NCBI GenBank assembly: GCA_963805985.1
Contig: CAWDWG010000006.1
Span: forward strand, 132,967-196,966
DNA from: Bog-257 sp963805985
GTDB taxonomy: Bacteria; Acidobacteriota; Terriglobia; Terriglobales; Acidobacteriaceae
DNA: 64,000 nucleotides
Reading direction: 5' to 3'
Below, one piece after another: positions 35,051 to 44,559 of this stretch. A program made the position numbers and the translations under genes. Under the pieces are notes generated by a model that did not search any database, was not told where the DNA came from, and saw only the letters and a program-made list of their open reading frames with translations. Position 1 is the stretch's first letter, and each line of letters starts with the position of its first letter.

Positions 35051-35430
35051 TCGACTCGTCTGCTTTAGTCGCAATCTTTCTCGCCGAACCGGAACGCGCC
35101 AATTATTTGGCGTTGATCGAAGATTCCGAGGTGCGGCTAATCTCCGCCGTCAACGTCTTCGAAGCAGCAATGGTGCTGGAGTCAAGGCGGGGCGATGCGA
35201 TGGGCCGCGAACTTGACTTGTTCATCATCCGCCAGCAACTGGAGATTGTACCTTTCGATGCGGATCACATTGCGATCGCTCGGCAGGCCTTCCGGAGGTT
35301 CGGTAAGGGACAACACCCCGCGGCCTTGAATTTCGGGGACTGCTTTGCTTACGCATTGGCGAAGTTGCGCGGAGAGCCCCTTCTGGCCAAGGGCAACGAC
35401 TTTCGCAAAACTGACATACCTATGTGCTGA
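35044..35430 (+). CDS. VapC-type PIN-domain toxin
   Basis: The protein has 128 residues with the PIN acidic set intact: VIDSSALVAIF (Asp), AVNVFEAAMVLESR (Glu), and NFGDCFAYALAKLRGEPLLAKGNDF (two Asp). This arrangement binds Mg and cleaves RNA, often tRNA or rRNA; the target cannot be read from sequence. It partners with the VapB gene that overlaps it. The pair lies between ldh and sucA with no repeats. Confidence 0.9.
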   Translation: MVIDSSALVAIFLAEPERANYLALIEDSEVRLISAVNVFEAAMVLESRRGDAMGRELDLFIIRQQLEIVPFDADHIAIARQAFRRFGKGQHPAALNFGDCFAYALAKLRGEPLLAKGNDFRKTDIPMC

Positions 35431-35445
35431 ACAGTGCGCTAGCCG

Positions 35446-37896
35446 TTATTCGCCCTTACCCAGCGCCAGCGTGATCAGTGTCTTCTGCTCCAGTTCGTGA
35501 GCCTTGTGTGAGCCCGTGGCGGGCGTGGCGTTTGCCGCGCGTTTGATGCTGCGCACCTTCGAACCCAGGATTCGCTTCAGCCTTGGCGTCACAAAGGAAA
35601 GCGCGCCCATGTTGGCTGGCTCTTCCTGCACCCAGATGAACTCCGTCGCATTCTTGTAGCGTCCCAGAGTCTGCTGAATCTCGCTCTCCGGGAATGGATA
35701 GATCTGTTCCAGCGAGACGATTGCCGGCGCGGACAGCTTATGCTTGTTGCGTTCCATGCGCATTTCCTGGCCGATCTTGCCCGTGCAAAGCAGGACCCGT
35801 TTAGCATCCAACGCCGTTTCGTCCGGAATGACGTTCTGAAAGCGTGGCCGCTCCAACTCGGACAGCGGTGACATTGCTTCTGGATGCCGCAACATGCTCT
35901 TGGGCGTGAAGCAGATAAGCGGCTTGCGCCATTTGCGCAGCGCTTGCCGGCGCAGCAGATGGAAATATTGCCCCGCGGTCGACGGCTGGCAAACCTGCAT
36001 GTTGTCACGCGCGCAGAGCTGCAAATAGCGCTCAATACGCGCGCTGGAGTGTTCTGGTCCTTGGCCTTCATGACCATGCGGCAACAACAAAACCAGCCCG
36101 CTAAGCAGATCCCACTTGTCTTCGCCGGCGGCGATGAACTGATCGATGATGATCTGCGCACCGTTGGCAAAGTCGCCGAACTGCGCTTCCCAAGCTACCA
36201 GCGCCTCGGGATAGTCGCGCGCGAAGCCGTATTCGAAGCCCATCACCGCAGCTTCCGACAGCTCCGAGTTGTAGATCTCGACTCGCGCCTGCCCCGGCGA
36301 GAGATGACACAGCGGGACATATTCTTTCTCATCGATGATGTCGATCAGCACCGAGTGGCGCTGATTGAAGGTGCCGCGGCGGCTGTCCTGGCCGCTGATG
36401 CGGATCGGGACTCCCTCCAGAGCAAGCGAGCCCAACGCGAGCGCCTCGGCCATACCAAAGTCTAGCGGCCGCCTGCCATAACCCATTTCACGCCGCTGTT
36501 CCAGCAGCTTTTGCACCTTGGGATGGATGTGGAAGTCGTCAGGATAGGTGACCAACGAATCCGTGATGTCGTGCAATTGCGCGGCAGTCAGGCCAGTGTC
36601 GACTTCGTCGGCCGGGTTGTAAGGGCCGCCATGATAGGGCGCCCAGTAGCTGGGCAACTGCCGCATGGCCGGCTTCTTTACCATGCTCTTGCCGGCTTTT
36701 TCCGCGGCATCGAGCTCAGCCTGGAACTTCTCGACGTACGGCTTCGCATCGAGACCCACGTTCTTCGCATAAATCTCGTACAGCATGGGATGATCTTTGA
36801 TCTTGCGGTAGAGAATGGGCTGCGTGATCGTCGGGTCGTCGACCTCGGAATGACCGTGCCGGCGGAAGCCGATCAAGTCCACCACAACATCGCTGCCGAA
36901 TTCGTAGCGATACTCCAGCGCCATGCGTCCGGCGCGCACCACGGCATCGACATCCTCACCGTTAACGTGGAAGATGGGAATCGGCAGCCGTTTCGCCAAA
37001 TCCGACGAGAAGCGGCCGGAGTACGCGTCGCTGGGATTCGTCGTGAATCCGAGCAGATTGTTAACGATGACGTGAACCGTTCCGCCAACGGTATACCCGC
37101 GAAGGTTCGCAAGGTTCAGCGTCTCGGCGGTAATTCCCTGCCCCGCAAACGCCGTGTCACCGTGCATCAGGACCGGCAGCACTCGATTCTTGCCATCGCG
37201 ACCCAGGCGCGTTTGCTTGGCGCGAGCGCGTCCCAGCGCCACTGGATCGACAGCTTCCAGATGGCTGGGGTTGGACACCATGTGAATCCGCACCTCGCGG
37301 CCGCTGGCCCCGGTGTAGATGCCGGTCGCACCGACGTGATACTTCACATCGCCGCCGCCCAGCACGCTGCGCGGATCGACATCCTCAAATCCAGCAAAGA
37401 TCTCCGCCGGCGGCCGGCTCACGATGTTGATGATCACGTTCAGGCGTCCGCGATGGCTCATGGCCAGCACCGCCTGCTCGGCGCCATATCCGGACGCGGA
37501 ATTCAGAATCTCGTCCAGCAGCGGAATCAGCGCGGTGTTGCCTTCCAGCGAATAACGCTTGGTGCCGATGTAGCGCGAGTGGATCGTCTGCTCGAAGACA
37601 TCGGCGTGAACCAGCTGATCCAGAATGCGCGAGCGATCCACATTCTCCGGCCGCGTCGATTCCATGCGCTCCTGAATCCACTGCCGTCGTTCCGGATCGG
37701 CGATGTGCATGAACTCCACGCCGATGCTGCCGCTGTAGACGCGGCGGGCCGCGTCGGCAACATCCCCGGACATATCCAGATCGGGATGCGCTAGCGGATT
37801 GAAGTGGCCCAGAGGATCGAGGTTGGCCTGAAGGTAGCCCCAGCGGCGGAACGCGTCCAGCACGCGCTCCTGCTTCTCGCTGTCAACGTTCATCAT
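35446..37896 (-). CDS. sucA: 2-oxoglutarate dehydrogenase E1 component
   Basis: I take the ATG at 37896 (816 residues). The frame extends to 37962, but the upstream 22 residues are low in family character. It is a thiamine-diphosphate E1 enzyme decarboxylating 2-oxoglutarate in the TCA cycle. Features: VLAMSHRGRLNVIINIVSRP, HMVSNPSHLEAVDPVALG, GDTAFAGQGITAETLNLANL, the ThDP motif around HVNGEDVDAVV...NN, RRHGHSEVDDP, then the transketolase-like half (ISGQDSRRGTFNQRHS; HGHEGQGPEHSSARIERYLQ). It is about 100 residues shorter at the N-terminus than typical SucA, missing the E2-binding arm. E2 (sucB) is not adjacent. Confidence 0.93.
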   Translation of the reverse strand: MMNVDSEKQERVLDAFRRWGYLQANLDPLGHFNPLAHPDLDMSGDVADAARRVYSGSIGVEFMHIADPERRQWIQERMESTRPENVDRSRILDQLVHADVFEQTIHSRYIGTKRYSLEGNTALIPLLDEILNSASGYGAEQAVLAMSHRGRLNVIINIVSRPPAEIFAGFEDVDPRSVLGGGDVKYHVGATGIYTGASGREVRIHMVSNPSHLEAVDPVALGRARAKQTRLGRDGKNRVLPVLMHGDTAFAGQGITAETLNLANLRGYTVGGTVHVIVNNLLGFTTNPSDAYSGRFSSDLAKRLPIPIFHVNGEDVDAVVRAGRMALEYRYEFGSDVVVDLIGFRRHGHSEVDDPTITQPILYRKIKDHPMLYEIYAKNVGLDAKPYVEKFQAELDAAEKAGKSMVKKPAMRQLPSYWAPYHGGPYNPADEVDTGLTAAQLHDITDSLVTYPDDFHIHPKVQKLLEQRREMGYGRRPLDFGMAEALALGSLALEGVPIRISGQDSRRGTFNQRHSVLIDIIDEKEYVPLCHLSPGQARVEIYNSELSEAAVMGFEYGFARDYPEALVAWEAQFGDFANGAQIIIDQFIAAGEDKWDLLSGLVLLLPHGHEGQGPEHSSARIERYLQLCARDNMQVCQPSTAGQYFHLLRRQALRKWRKPLICFTPKSMLRHPEAMSPLSELERPRFQNVIPDETALDAKRVLLCTGKIGQEMRMERNKHKLSAPAIVSLEQIYPFPESEIQQTLGRYKNATEFIWVQEEPANMGALSFVTPRLKRILGSKVRSIKRAANATPATGSHKAHELEQKTLITLALGKGE

Positions 37897-38132
37897 TACA
37901 GTGGACAAGGACGATAACTCCCGCGGCCGCGGCATCGCGCAGGGAGCCGGGCCTTTGCTCAATAGCTCTATTAGTTATAGATTCCGTACTGGCCGGAGCG
38001 ATCCATCCGGCGCTCAAGCAGCTGCAGCCAATCGTCAACCGACCTTTCAGTATATAGTGTCGCAAGCGCCGCGAAAGCGGTCGTTGTGCTCTCACAGAAG
38101 CGCAATTCCGCAATGGAACAAGTGGAAAAGGG

Positions 38133-38880
38133 ATGATACAGAATCTGACGTCGCGAGATCGGGTCTTCGTGCTGACCGGCGCCGGAATCAGCGCGGAGAG
38201 CGGGTTGCCGACCTTTCGCGGGGCCGACGGCCTGTGGCGCGGCCAGCAGGTGCAGGATGTAGCTACGCCCGAAGCCTTTCGCGCCAATCCCGGGATGGTG
38301 TGGCAATTCTATTCCGAGCGCCGCAAGCGCCACGCAACCGTCACCGCCAATCCGGCGCATTTTGCCTTGGCCAATCTGGAGCAGGCACTCGGGGAGCGCT
38401 TCTTTCTGTGTACCCAGAATGTCGATTCTTTGCACGAGCAGGCGGGATCGCAACGCATCGTACACATGCACGGCCGCCTGATGCAGACGCGCTGCTCGCG
38501 CCCGGGCTGCCGTACCAAGCCATTCGACGACGAGCGTTGTTACATGTCTTACGCCGAGATTCCGACCTGTTCGGAATGCAAGGCGCTGTTGCGGCCGCAC
38601 GTCTGCTGGTTCGGCGAAGTTCCCATATTCCATGGAACGCATCTTTGAGCAGTTGCGGATCTGCACCGTGCTGCTGACGGTAGGAACATCCGGCGTGGTC
38701 GAACCAGCCGCCAGCTTTGTTCGCATGGCGAGGATGAATCGCGCCAAGGCAATTTATATTGGGCCGGAGGAGCCGGCAAATCATTCCTTCTTCGATACCG
38801 TGGTGCTCGGAAAAGCGGGGGACGTGCTGCCGGGATTGGTGAAAGAACTGGTACCCGCTAGCGCAGGAAGTGGCCGGTGA
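38133..38880 (+). CDS. cobB: NAD-dependent protein deacylase (sirtuin, CobB), one frameshift
   Basis: The corrected product has about 248 residues. The first frame holds VLTGAGISAESGLPTFRG (NAD loop), TQNVDSLHEQAGS, the catalytic HMHGRL, the Zn-binding Cys pairs (CSRPGC; CSEC) and RPHVCWFGEVP. An extra base at about 38625 moves to the second frame, MERIFEQLRICTVLLTVGTS, then GTSGVVEPAASFV and the C-terminal NAD contacts to 38880. The reading PHVCWFGEVPYSMERIF restores the class III (CobB) pattern. It removes acyl groups from lysines using NAD. Its end overlaps that of feoB on the other strand by 23 bases. Confidence 0.88.
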
Positions 38881-40754
38881 TGTTGTAGGCGGCGAAAGCA
38901 GCCAGGTAGGCCACGATAGTCATGTAGGAAAACTGTATTGCCGGCCATTTCCAGCCGTTGGTTTCCCGGCGAACGACAGCGACGGTCGACATACATTGCA
39001 TGGCAAATGCGAAAAAGACGAGCAGGGCTACGGCCGCAGCGGGAGTCAGTTCGTGACGCAGAGCCGTCTGCAAATCGGTGGCATGCGATTCGGGATCAAC
39101 TCCATTCAGGGTTCCGAGGGTTGCGATGATGACTTCGCGCGCGGCAATTGAGGTCAGCAGGCCAACGCCAATCTTCCAATCAAATCCAAGCGGACGAATC
39201 GCCGGCTCGATGGCGTGACCGACCTTCGCCACCACGCTGTCCTGCACCTGCGGAGGCTGGCCGTGATGCATGGGGAAATTCGTCGCCGCCCACAGCAGCA
39301 GCGATACGAGCATGATCACCGTGCCGGCGCGATAAAGAAAAGCTTTGCCGCGATCCACCAGCCGTAGTCCAAGCGACGCAAGCGTTGGCCAGCGGTACGG
39401 CGGCATCTCCAGAATGAACGGAGCGTCCTTGCTCTTCAGGATCGTGGACTTCAGCAGCCGGGCCGTGATCACCGCCATCAAGAATCCCAGAACGTAAAGG
39501 CCGAGCATGGCTACTGCACGCGTCCCAAGAAACGGTCCCAGCAAGGGATGGTTCGGTAGGAAAGCCGCGATGACCATGGTGTAGACCGGCAGACGTGCCG
39601 AGCAGGTCATGAACGGCGCAATCAGGATCGTAGCCATGCGATCGCGCTTGCTCTCGATGGTGCGGGTAGCCATGATCGCGGGCACCGCGCAGGCATAAGC
39701 TGAAAGTAACGGAATGAAGCTCTTGCCGTTAAGGCCGACGCGTGACATGGTGCGGTCGGCGATGACGGCAGCGCGAGAAAGATATCCCGAATCTTCGAGA
39801 ATGCCGATGACCAGGAACAACAGCAGGATTTGCGGCAGGAAAACCAGCACCGAGCCGGTGCCCTTCCAGATGCCGTTAATCACCAGCGACTGGAACATGC
39901 CCGCCGGCATATGAGTGCTAAGTGCTCGCCCCGTGGTGTCGAGAAATTTCTGCAGCAGATTCGAGAGCGGCTGGCCCACGGAGAAGATCGTCTGGAAAAC
40001 GCCAATCACGACCAACGCGAAGATCACCGGGCCCCAAACGCGATGCAGAAAGATGGCATCGAGGCGAGCATGTCCAGACTGGCGTGGCCGGACGGCGATA
40101 TCCCGCGTTGTTTCCGACCCGCACCGCCCACTCGCGATAGCCGCGCGTGCTGCCAACAACCGGCAACTCCAGCGGATCGGGACTCGTCGCCGCGGAAGAA
40201 AGGAAGTTCTGCACGGCCACGATTCCCTCGCCTGTCGTCGCACTGGTGAGCGCAACCGGCGTCCCCAACTCCCGCGCTAGCGACAGCACATCGACATGGC
40301 CGCCCTGCTTGCGCAACTCGTCGGCCATGTTGAGCAGCACCAGCGTTGGCAGGCCGAGCGCAATCACACGCGCCGCCAGCACCAGATGCGTGTGCAGATT
40401 GGTCGAATTGAGGACGAGGATGACCGCATCCGGACGCGGTGTTCCGGGCATGTTGCCGTTCAGGACGTCGACAGCAACTTTCTCGTCCTCGGACTTGGGT
40501 ATCAGGCTGTAAACGCCGGGAAGATCGATCAGCGCGATCTCTTCGCCGTTGGCGTCGCGAATGTAGCCGGTGTGATGCTCGACGGTGACGCCGGGAAAAT
40601 TCCCGACCTTCTGGCGCAGCTTGGTGAGGCGATTGAATAAAGTTGTCTTGCCGGAGTTCGGAGGACCGACGACGGCGACGGTGCGATAAGACGTGCCGAG
40701 AGCTTCATCCCTGGGTGGTGCCACAGCGTGGCAGCTCATGGTCGAAGCTCCCAT
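38858..40754 (-). CDS. feoB: ferrous iron transporter FeoB, one frameshift
   Basis: The corrected product has about 631 residues. The N-terminal G domain is complete: G1 GPPNSGKTTLFNRL, switch NFPGVTVEH, G3 LPGVYSL, G4 LNMAD. An extra base at about 40070 interrupts the junction after GYRRPATPVWT. The second frame then starts ARLDAIFLHRVWGPVIFALV and continues through the Gate domains (GTGSVLVFLPQILLLFLVIG; SRVGLNGKSFIPLLSAYACA; CSARLPVYTMV; SIAAREVIIATLG) to 38858. FeoB moves Fe2+ across the inner membrane, driven by nucleotide binding. It directly abuts feoA (TAG then ATG). The C-terminal cytoplasmic tail seen in enterobacteria is missing, as in many phyla. Confidence 0.9.
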
Positions 40755-41054
40755 CTAGTCTCCGAAGGCGGGAGCGCCAATCAGCTCCACATGAATATGG
40801 CGTGAAAGATCGCGGCGCATGGCGACTTCCGTGCCGTCGACGCGATAGATACGGGGATCGCCGCCGGGACTGCTGCGCAGAACTTTTACCACCAGGCCGG
40901 GGACGAAACCGAGGTTCATGAGATGCTCGGCCACCGCCGGGGACAATTCCAACTTCGATACGATGGCACTCTCACCCACGTGCAAATCGGACAAAGCGCC
41001 GGCCTTCGCCTGGCGATCTTTCTTATGACGGCCGAATATGAAGTTGAAAATCAT
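40755..41054 (-). CDS. feoA: FeoA family protein
   Basis: The SH3-like domain is intact in about 99 residues from the ATG at 41054 (an upstream TTG at 41060 is possible). It reads ALSDLHVGESAIVSKLELSP, HLMNLGFVPGLVVKVLRSSP, GDPRIYRVDGTEVAMRRDLS, the FeoA pattern ending in a RRD-like segment before HIHVELI. FeoA binds FeoB and supports Fe2+ uptake. The N-terminal FIFGRHKKDRQAKAG stretch is a short basic extension. Its start codon overlaps a Fur-like palindrome. It is co-transcribed with feoB, whose ATG follows the TAG directly. Confidence 0.88.
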   Translation of the reverse strand: MIFNFIFGRHKKDRQAKAGALSDLHVGESAIVSKLELSPAVAEHLMNLGFVPGLVVKVLRSSPGGDPRIYRVDGTEVAMRRDLSRHIHVELIGAPAFGD

Positions 41055-41059
41055 TTTCA
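41045..41059. promoter_or_regulatory. Fur-like box overlapping the feoA start
   Basis: TGAAAATCATTTTCA is a perfect 7-1-7 palindrome and differs from the classical TGATAATCATTATCA Fur core at only two symmetric positions. It covers the feoA start codon, where repressor binding would block both transcription and initiation. Iron-responsive control of feoAB by Fur is established in other bacteria. Here it is inferred from position and symmetry. Confidence 0.75.
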
Positions 41060-41060
41060 A

Positions 41061-41413
41061 TACCGATTTCTATTCTAATCCCCCCGCGGCGGGAGGCAAC
41101 GACCAAAGTCACACGATCTTGTGATCTGCAAACATTTCGGAACGGGTTGCAAAACGGAGCAACCGATTGATGCTCCGATACTTACCCGCTCTTGCAACAG
41201 TTGTTGAAACACCCGTTGTCGTTCCCCCGCAGCCGGTGCCTACGACTAAATAGGCAGACGCGCGCGATTTCTGCGCCCCCATCGCGGTCGAATGCCCGAT
41301 CGACGAGGCTGAGCAGAACTCCCCTCGCACGCCTTAACTTGCCTGCAGCCCGCTAAAGATATCGGCAGTCGCGTGCAGGTAGAATAGTCGGCACATCAAC
41401 GGGGTGATCCTTC
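41061..41413. other. intergenic, divergent region between feoA and an aminotransferase
   Basis: This gap of about 350 bases should hold two divergent promoters. No RNA gene, terminator or repeat is apparent. A 73-codon frame on the minus strand (41109-41330, Thr/Gly-rich) and a 27-codon frame on the plus strand (from an ATG at about 41170) exist but have no recognisable features. Confidence 0.5.
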
Positions 41414-42592
41414 ATGCTGGGACTAAGCGACATTGCCAGCCGCATTGTGCAATCGACAATTCGCACCATGTCGGTCGAGTGCGATCGGGTGGGCGGCATT
41501 AATCTGGCACAGGGTGTGTGCGACACCGAGGTTCCGGCCGCGGTGCGCCATGGAGCGGAAGCCGCGATTGAAGCCGGCTTCAATCAGTACACGCGACTGG
41601 ACGGAATCGCGCGCCTGCGCAACGCCATCGCGGAGAAGCTGGCTCGGCAGAATGGCATCGCCGCGGACCCTGATTCCGAGATTCTCGTAACCTCGGGCGC
41701 TACCGGCGGATTCGATGCAGCTTGCCGTGCGCTGCTCGATCCCGGCGACGAGGTCATCCTCTTCGAACCTTATTATGGCTATCATTACGCAACGCTCGTC
41801 GGCCAGCATTGCCGGCCGGTGCTGGTGTCGCTCGATCCGCCGGATTACGCGTTGATCCTTGATCGTGTCGCGGATGCGATCACCCCGAAGACGCGCGGCA
41901 TCCTGATCAACACGCCGGCAAATCCCTCGGGGAAAGTTTTCTCGCGCCAGGACTTGTTGGAGATTCTCAAGATCGCAACCGCGCACGATCTGTTTGTCTT
42001 TACTGACGAGATCTACGAGCACTTTGTTTACGATGGCCAGCGGCATATCAGCCCGGCGACGCTTCCCGGCGCGGCTGAGCGAACTATCACGATCTCGGGA
42101 TTCTCCAAGACCTTCAGCATTACCGGATGGCGAGTGGGTTTCTTGCACGCCTCGGCGCGATGGATTCCGGCGATCAGCTATTTCCATGATCTGGCGTATG
42201 TCTGCGCGCCGTCGGCGTTCCAGCATGGTGTTGCCGCTGGGCTCGAGGAGCTGCCGGAAAGCTTTTACTCCGATCTGGTTCGCGATTATCAGAAGAAGCG
42301 GGAGATGATCTGCGGCGCATTGCGAGCTGCCGGACTCGAGCCCAGCGTTCCCGCTGGATCGTATTACGTGCTGGTGGATGCCGCGAATGTTCCCGGAGAC
42401 AACAGCATCGAGAAAGCCATGAACCTTCTACACAGCACGGGCGTCGCCAGCGTTCCCGGGCAAGCATTCTTTCAGGGAGGCCGAGGCGACCATCTGCTGC
42501 GCTTCTGCTTTGCCAAGACCGATGGCGATCTGGAACAGGCGTGTCAGCGGCTGAGCCGATTGCGGCAGAACGTTTCCGCTAGCGCACGTTGA
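41414..42592 (+). CDS. pyridoxal-phosphate aminotransferase, class I/II
   Basis: The protein has 392 residues, fold type I. Key parts: NLAQGVCDTEVP, NQYTRLDGIARLRNAIAEKL, VTSGATGGFDAACRALLDPG, FEPYYGYH, INTPANPSGKVFS, FVFTDEIYEHFVYDG, and the PLP-lysine motif ISGFSKTFSITGWRVGF. Its closest relatives are aspartate, methionine or kynurenine aminotransferases; the substrate cannot be fixed from sequence. It is cytoplasmic. Its end overlaps the convergent chagasin-like gene by 14 bases. Confidence 0.9.
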   Translation: MLGLSDIASRIVQSTIRTMSVECDRVGGINLAQGVCDTEVPAAVRHGAEAAIEAGFNQYTRLDGIARLRNAIAEKLARQNGIAADPDSEILVTSGATGGFDAACRALLDPGDEVILFEPYYGYHYATLVGQHCRPVLVSLDPPDYALILDRVADAITPKTRGILINTPANPSGKVFSRQDLLEILKIATAHDLFVFTDEIYEHFVYDGQRHISPATLPGAAERTITISGFSKTFSITGWRVGFLHASARWIPAISYFHDLAYVCAPSAFQHGVAAGLEELPESFYSDLVRDYQKKREMICGALRAAGLEPSVPAGSYYVLVDAANVPGDNSIEKAMNLLHSTGVASVPGQAFFQGGRGDHLLRFCFAKTDGDLEQACQRLSRLRQNVSASAR

Positions 42593-43007
42593 CCCTGACG
42601 GTAAAGGTCTTCGCCGGTGGCTGGTTGTATTCAAACGAGCGATGGTAGTTCAGCTTCAAGTTGGCGATGCCGCTGGCGCCGGCGTTGAACTGAAGGATTT
42701 GCATTCCCGGAGCGCCCATCGCTGAGGATTTCGTACTCTTCCGGTAGCTATCCTTTTGCAGCTTCAGTGGAGACGGATCGCCATCCACCGTCCATTTGTA
42801 TCCGGTCGAAGGATTGCTGGCCAGCTTCACGACTAGCGTTTGATTCGAGGCAAGGTCAATATCCCTTCCGTTATCCTGATCGGTAGCGGTGACAGTCGAA
42901 GCTGCAGTTTTTGCGGAGGACACGGAAGAGGCGGTTTGGAGGACTTCAGCGGGGGCTGAAACCGCAAACAGCACAGCAGCGGAAAAGGCCAATAAGCGAC
43001 AGACCAC
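42579..43007 (-). CDS. chagasin-like cysteine-protease inhibitor (I42 family), secreted
   Basis: I prefer the GTG at 43007 (142 residues) because GAGGAG lies about 10 bases upstream and it begins a signal peptide (CRLLAFSAAVLFAVSAPAE). The long frame opens at 43085. The mature domain has the three inhibitory loops of chagasin: NPSTGYKW, the Gly-rich GAPGMQILQF, and the LKLNYHRSFEYN segment. Family members block papain-like cysteine proteases. In bacteria they may guard against host or neighbour proteases or their own. The target is unknown. Confidence 0.82.
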   Translation of the reverse strand: MVCRLLAFSAAVLFAVSAPAEVLQTASSVSSAKTAASTVTATDQDNGRDIDLASNQTLVVKLASNPSTGYKWTVDGDPSPLKLQKDSYRKSTKSSAMGAPGMQILQFNAGASGIANLKLNYHRSFEYNQPPAKTFTVRVNVR

Positions 43008-43177
43008 AGGCAGGGCTCCTCGTTCTTGATTCACTGGCAGAGTGACGCGTCCGCAGGAAGTTGTCAATGCAAACCAGCTTCCCATTTCCTGCGTCCAATG
43101 GATTTGCGGTTTGCGTTAATTTCCGCCCGTGAAAGGCAGCTTGCTCTCAAGGTGAGCCTCGTAACAACACCCCAACC

Positions 43178-44428
43178 ATGACCGCAGCGCTCGATCACAC
43201 TTTGTCGCACTGGCACATCGTCACCGCCTGGCTGATTTTTCTAGCCAGTTATCTGGTGTTTGCGATCGGCAGGCTACCGGGTACAAAGATCGACCGGCCG
43301 GCGATGGCCGTGATCGGCGCAGTGCTGATGTTCGCCTTCGGCGTGCTCGGCCCGAAGCAGGCGATTGCGAGCGTTGATTTCGCCACGCTGGTCCTGCTGT
43401 TCTCGATGATGCTGATCGTCGCCAGCCTGCATCTGGCAGGCTTCTTCGAGTGGATCACACGGCTGGCCATCGAACATCTCAGCGCCGGACAACTGCTACC
43501 CGGCGTGATCTTCATCAGCGGAATTCTCTCGGCGTTTCTGGTGAATGACATCGTATGCCTGGTGATGGCGCCGCTCATCCTGGGACTCTGCAAGCGGATG
43601 GGGTTGAAGCCGGTGCCGTATCTGCTGGCGTTGGCGACGGCGTCTAACATCGGCAGCACGGCGACCATCACCGGCAATCCACAAAACATTCTGATCGGAT
43701 CGATCTCCGGCATCACCTATCGCGATTTTCTGGTCCACCTGGGACCGGTGGCGATCCTGGGCCTCTTTGTTGACTGGGCACTGTTGCACTGGATTCACGT
43801 TCGCAACGGTCAGGGCGCGGTCATGCAACCAGCGCAAGTCGAAATCACTACCGGCCACGCGCCGGAAATGCATCCCGGCTGGCCGATTGCCGTGAGCGTC
43901 GGCGTGTTGATCGGATTTCTGCTGGGCTACCCGCCGGCATTGGTGGCAGCGACTGGAGGAGCTCTCCTGCTGGTACAGCGGCGACATTCGCCAAAGCTTA
44001 TTTATCGCGATGTGGACTGGTCGCTGCTCATGCTGTTTCTGGGATTGTTTCTGATCATCGGCGGCGCCCAGCAGGCAGGAGTGACGGACCAGTTGTTGCG
44101 GGCCGCCGAGAAGCTCAATCTGCAAAACCACTTGATCTTCACCGCAGTGGTCACTCTGCTGTCGAATCTTGTGAGCAACGTTCCCGCGGTAATGCTGCTG
44201 AAGGGGCTGATGCCGCAATTTCCCAATCCGCATCATGCCTGGCTGATGCTGGCGATGGCCAGCACCCTGGCGGGCAATCTCACGATCACCGGATCGGTAG
44301 CGAACATCATCGTGGTGGAAAAAGCGCGTGCCGAGGCCCGCATCGGATTTCTGGAGTACATGAAGATTGGTGTGCCGGTGACGGTACTGACACTGGCAAT
44401 TGGGCTGGCGTGTGCAATTAGCAATTAG
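43178..44428 (+). CDS. SLC13/CitMHS/ArsB-type anion permease
   Basis: The protein has 416 residues with about 10-11 membrane helices. Characteristic segments are FATLVLLFSMMLIVASLHLA, SAFLVNDIVCLVMAPLILGL, ATASNIGSTATITGNPQNIL (the SNT-like motif with the NPQN pore residues) and its second-half counterpart TLLSNLVSNVPAVMLLKGLM. That gives the inverted-repeat fold of the ion-transporter superfamily. The substrate could be citrate, another di- or tricarboxylate, or an oxyanion. The last codons (AISN, stop) are formed by a low-complexity repeat. Confidence 0.85.
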   Translation: MTAALDHTLSHWHIVTAWLIFLASYLVFAIGRLPGTKIDRPAMAVIGAVLMFAFGVLGPKQAIASVDFATLVLLFSMMLIVASLHLAGFFEWITRLAIEHLSAGQLLPGVIFISGILSAFLVNDIVCLVMAPLILGLCKRMGLKPVPYLLALATASNIGSTATITGNPQNILIGSISGITYRDFLVHLGPVAILGLFVDWALLHWIHVRNGQGAVMQPAQVEITTGHAPEMHPGWPIAVSVGVLIGFLLGYPPALVAATGGALLLVQRRHSPKLIYRDVDWSLLMLFLGLFLIIGGAQQAGVTDQLLRAAEKLNLQNHLIFTAVVTLLSNLVSNVPAVMLLKGLMPQFPNPHHAWLMLAMASTLAGNLTITGSVANIIVVEKARAEARIGFLEYMKIGVPVTVLTLAIGLACAISN

Positions 44429-44557
44429 CAATTAGCAATTGGTTGATACAGGCACGACTGCCTACAGTTACATTGATTTTAAGATCGAAAACAAACGAGA
44501 AGCCCAACGGCTTCTCGTTGCTGATTTTTCGTTAATCGCTAATTGCTAATCGCTAGT
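44412..44557. repeat. inverted repeat pair of GCAATTA/GCTAATT words
   Basis: The left arm (44412-44441) is four tandem GCAATTA words. The right arm (about 44530-44557) is their inverse, GTTAATCGCTAATTGCTAAT and so on. The left arm overlaps the stop of the permease gene. The arms enclose a terminator. A related block occurs at 50419-50453. Confidence 0.8.
44494..44529 (+). terminator. rho-independent terminator of the anion permease
   Basis: A perfect 11-bp stem, AACGAGAAGCC (44494-44504) and GGCTTCTCGTT (44509-44519), with loop CAAC, is followed by GCTGATTTTT. It is placed 65 bases after the permease stop and 30 bases before the convergent gene end. It could also serve the minus-strand gene. 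Confidence 0.88.
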
Positions 44558-44559
44558 TG

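Noticed and set aside
36511..37794. 427-codon open frame on the plus strand
   Set aside because: Antisense to sucA, no recognisable sequence features.
41109..41330. 73-codon minus-strand frame between feoA and the aminotransferase
   Set aside because: No Shine-Dalgarno, signal or family pattern; probably chance.
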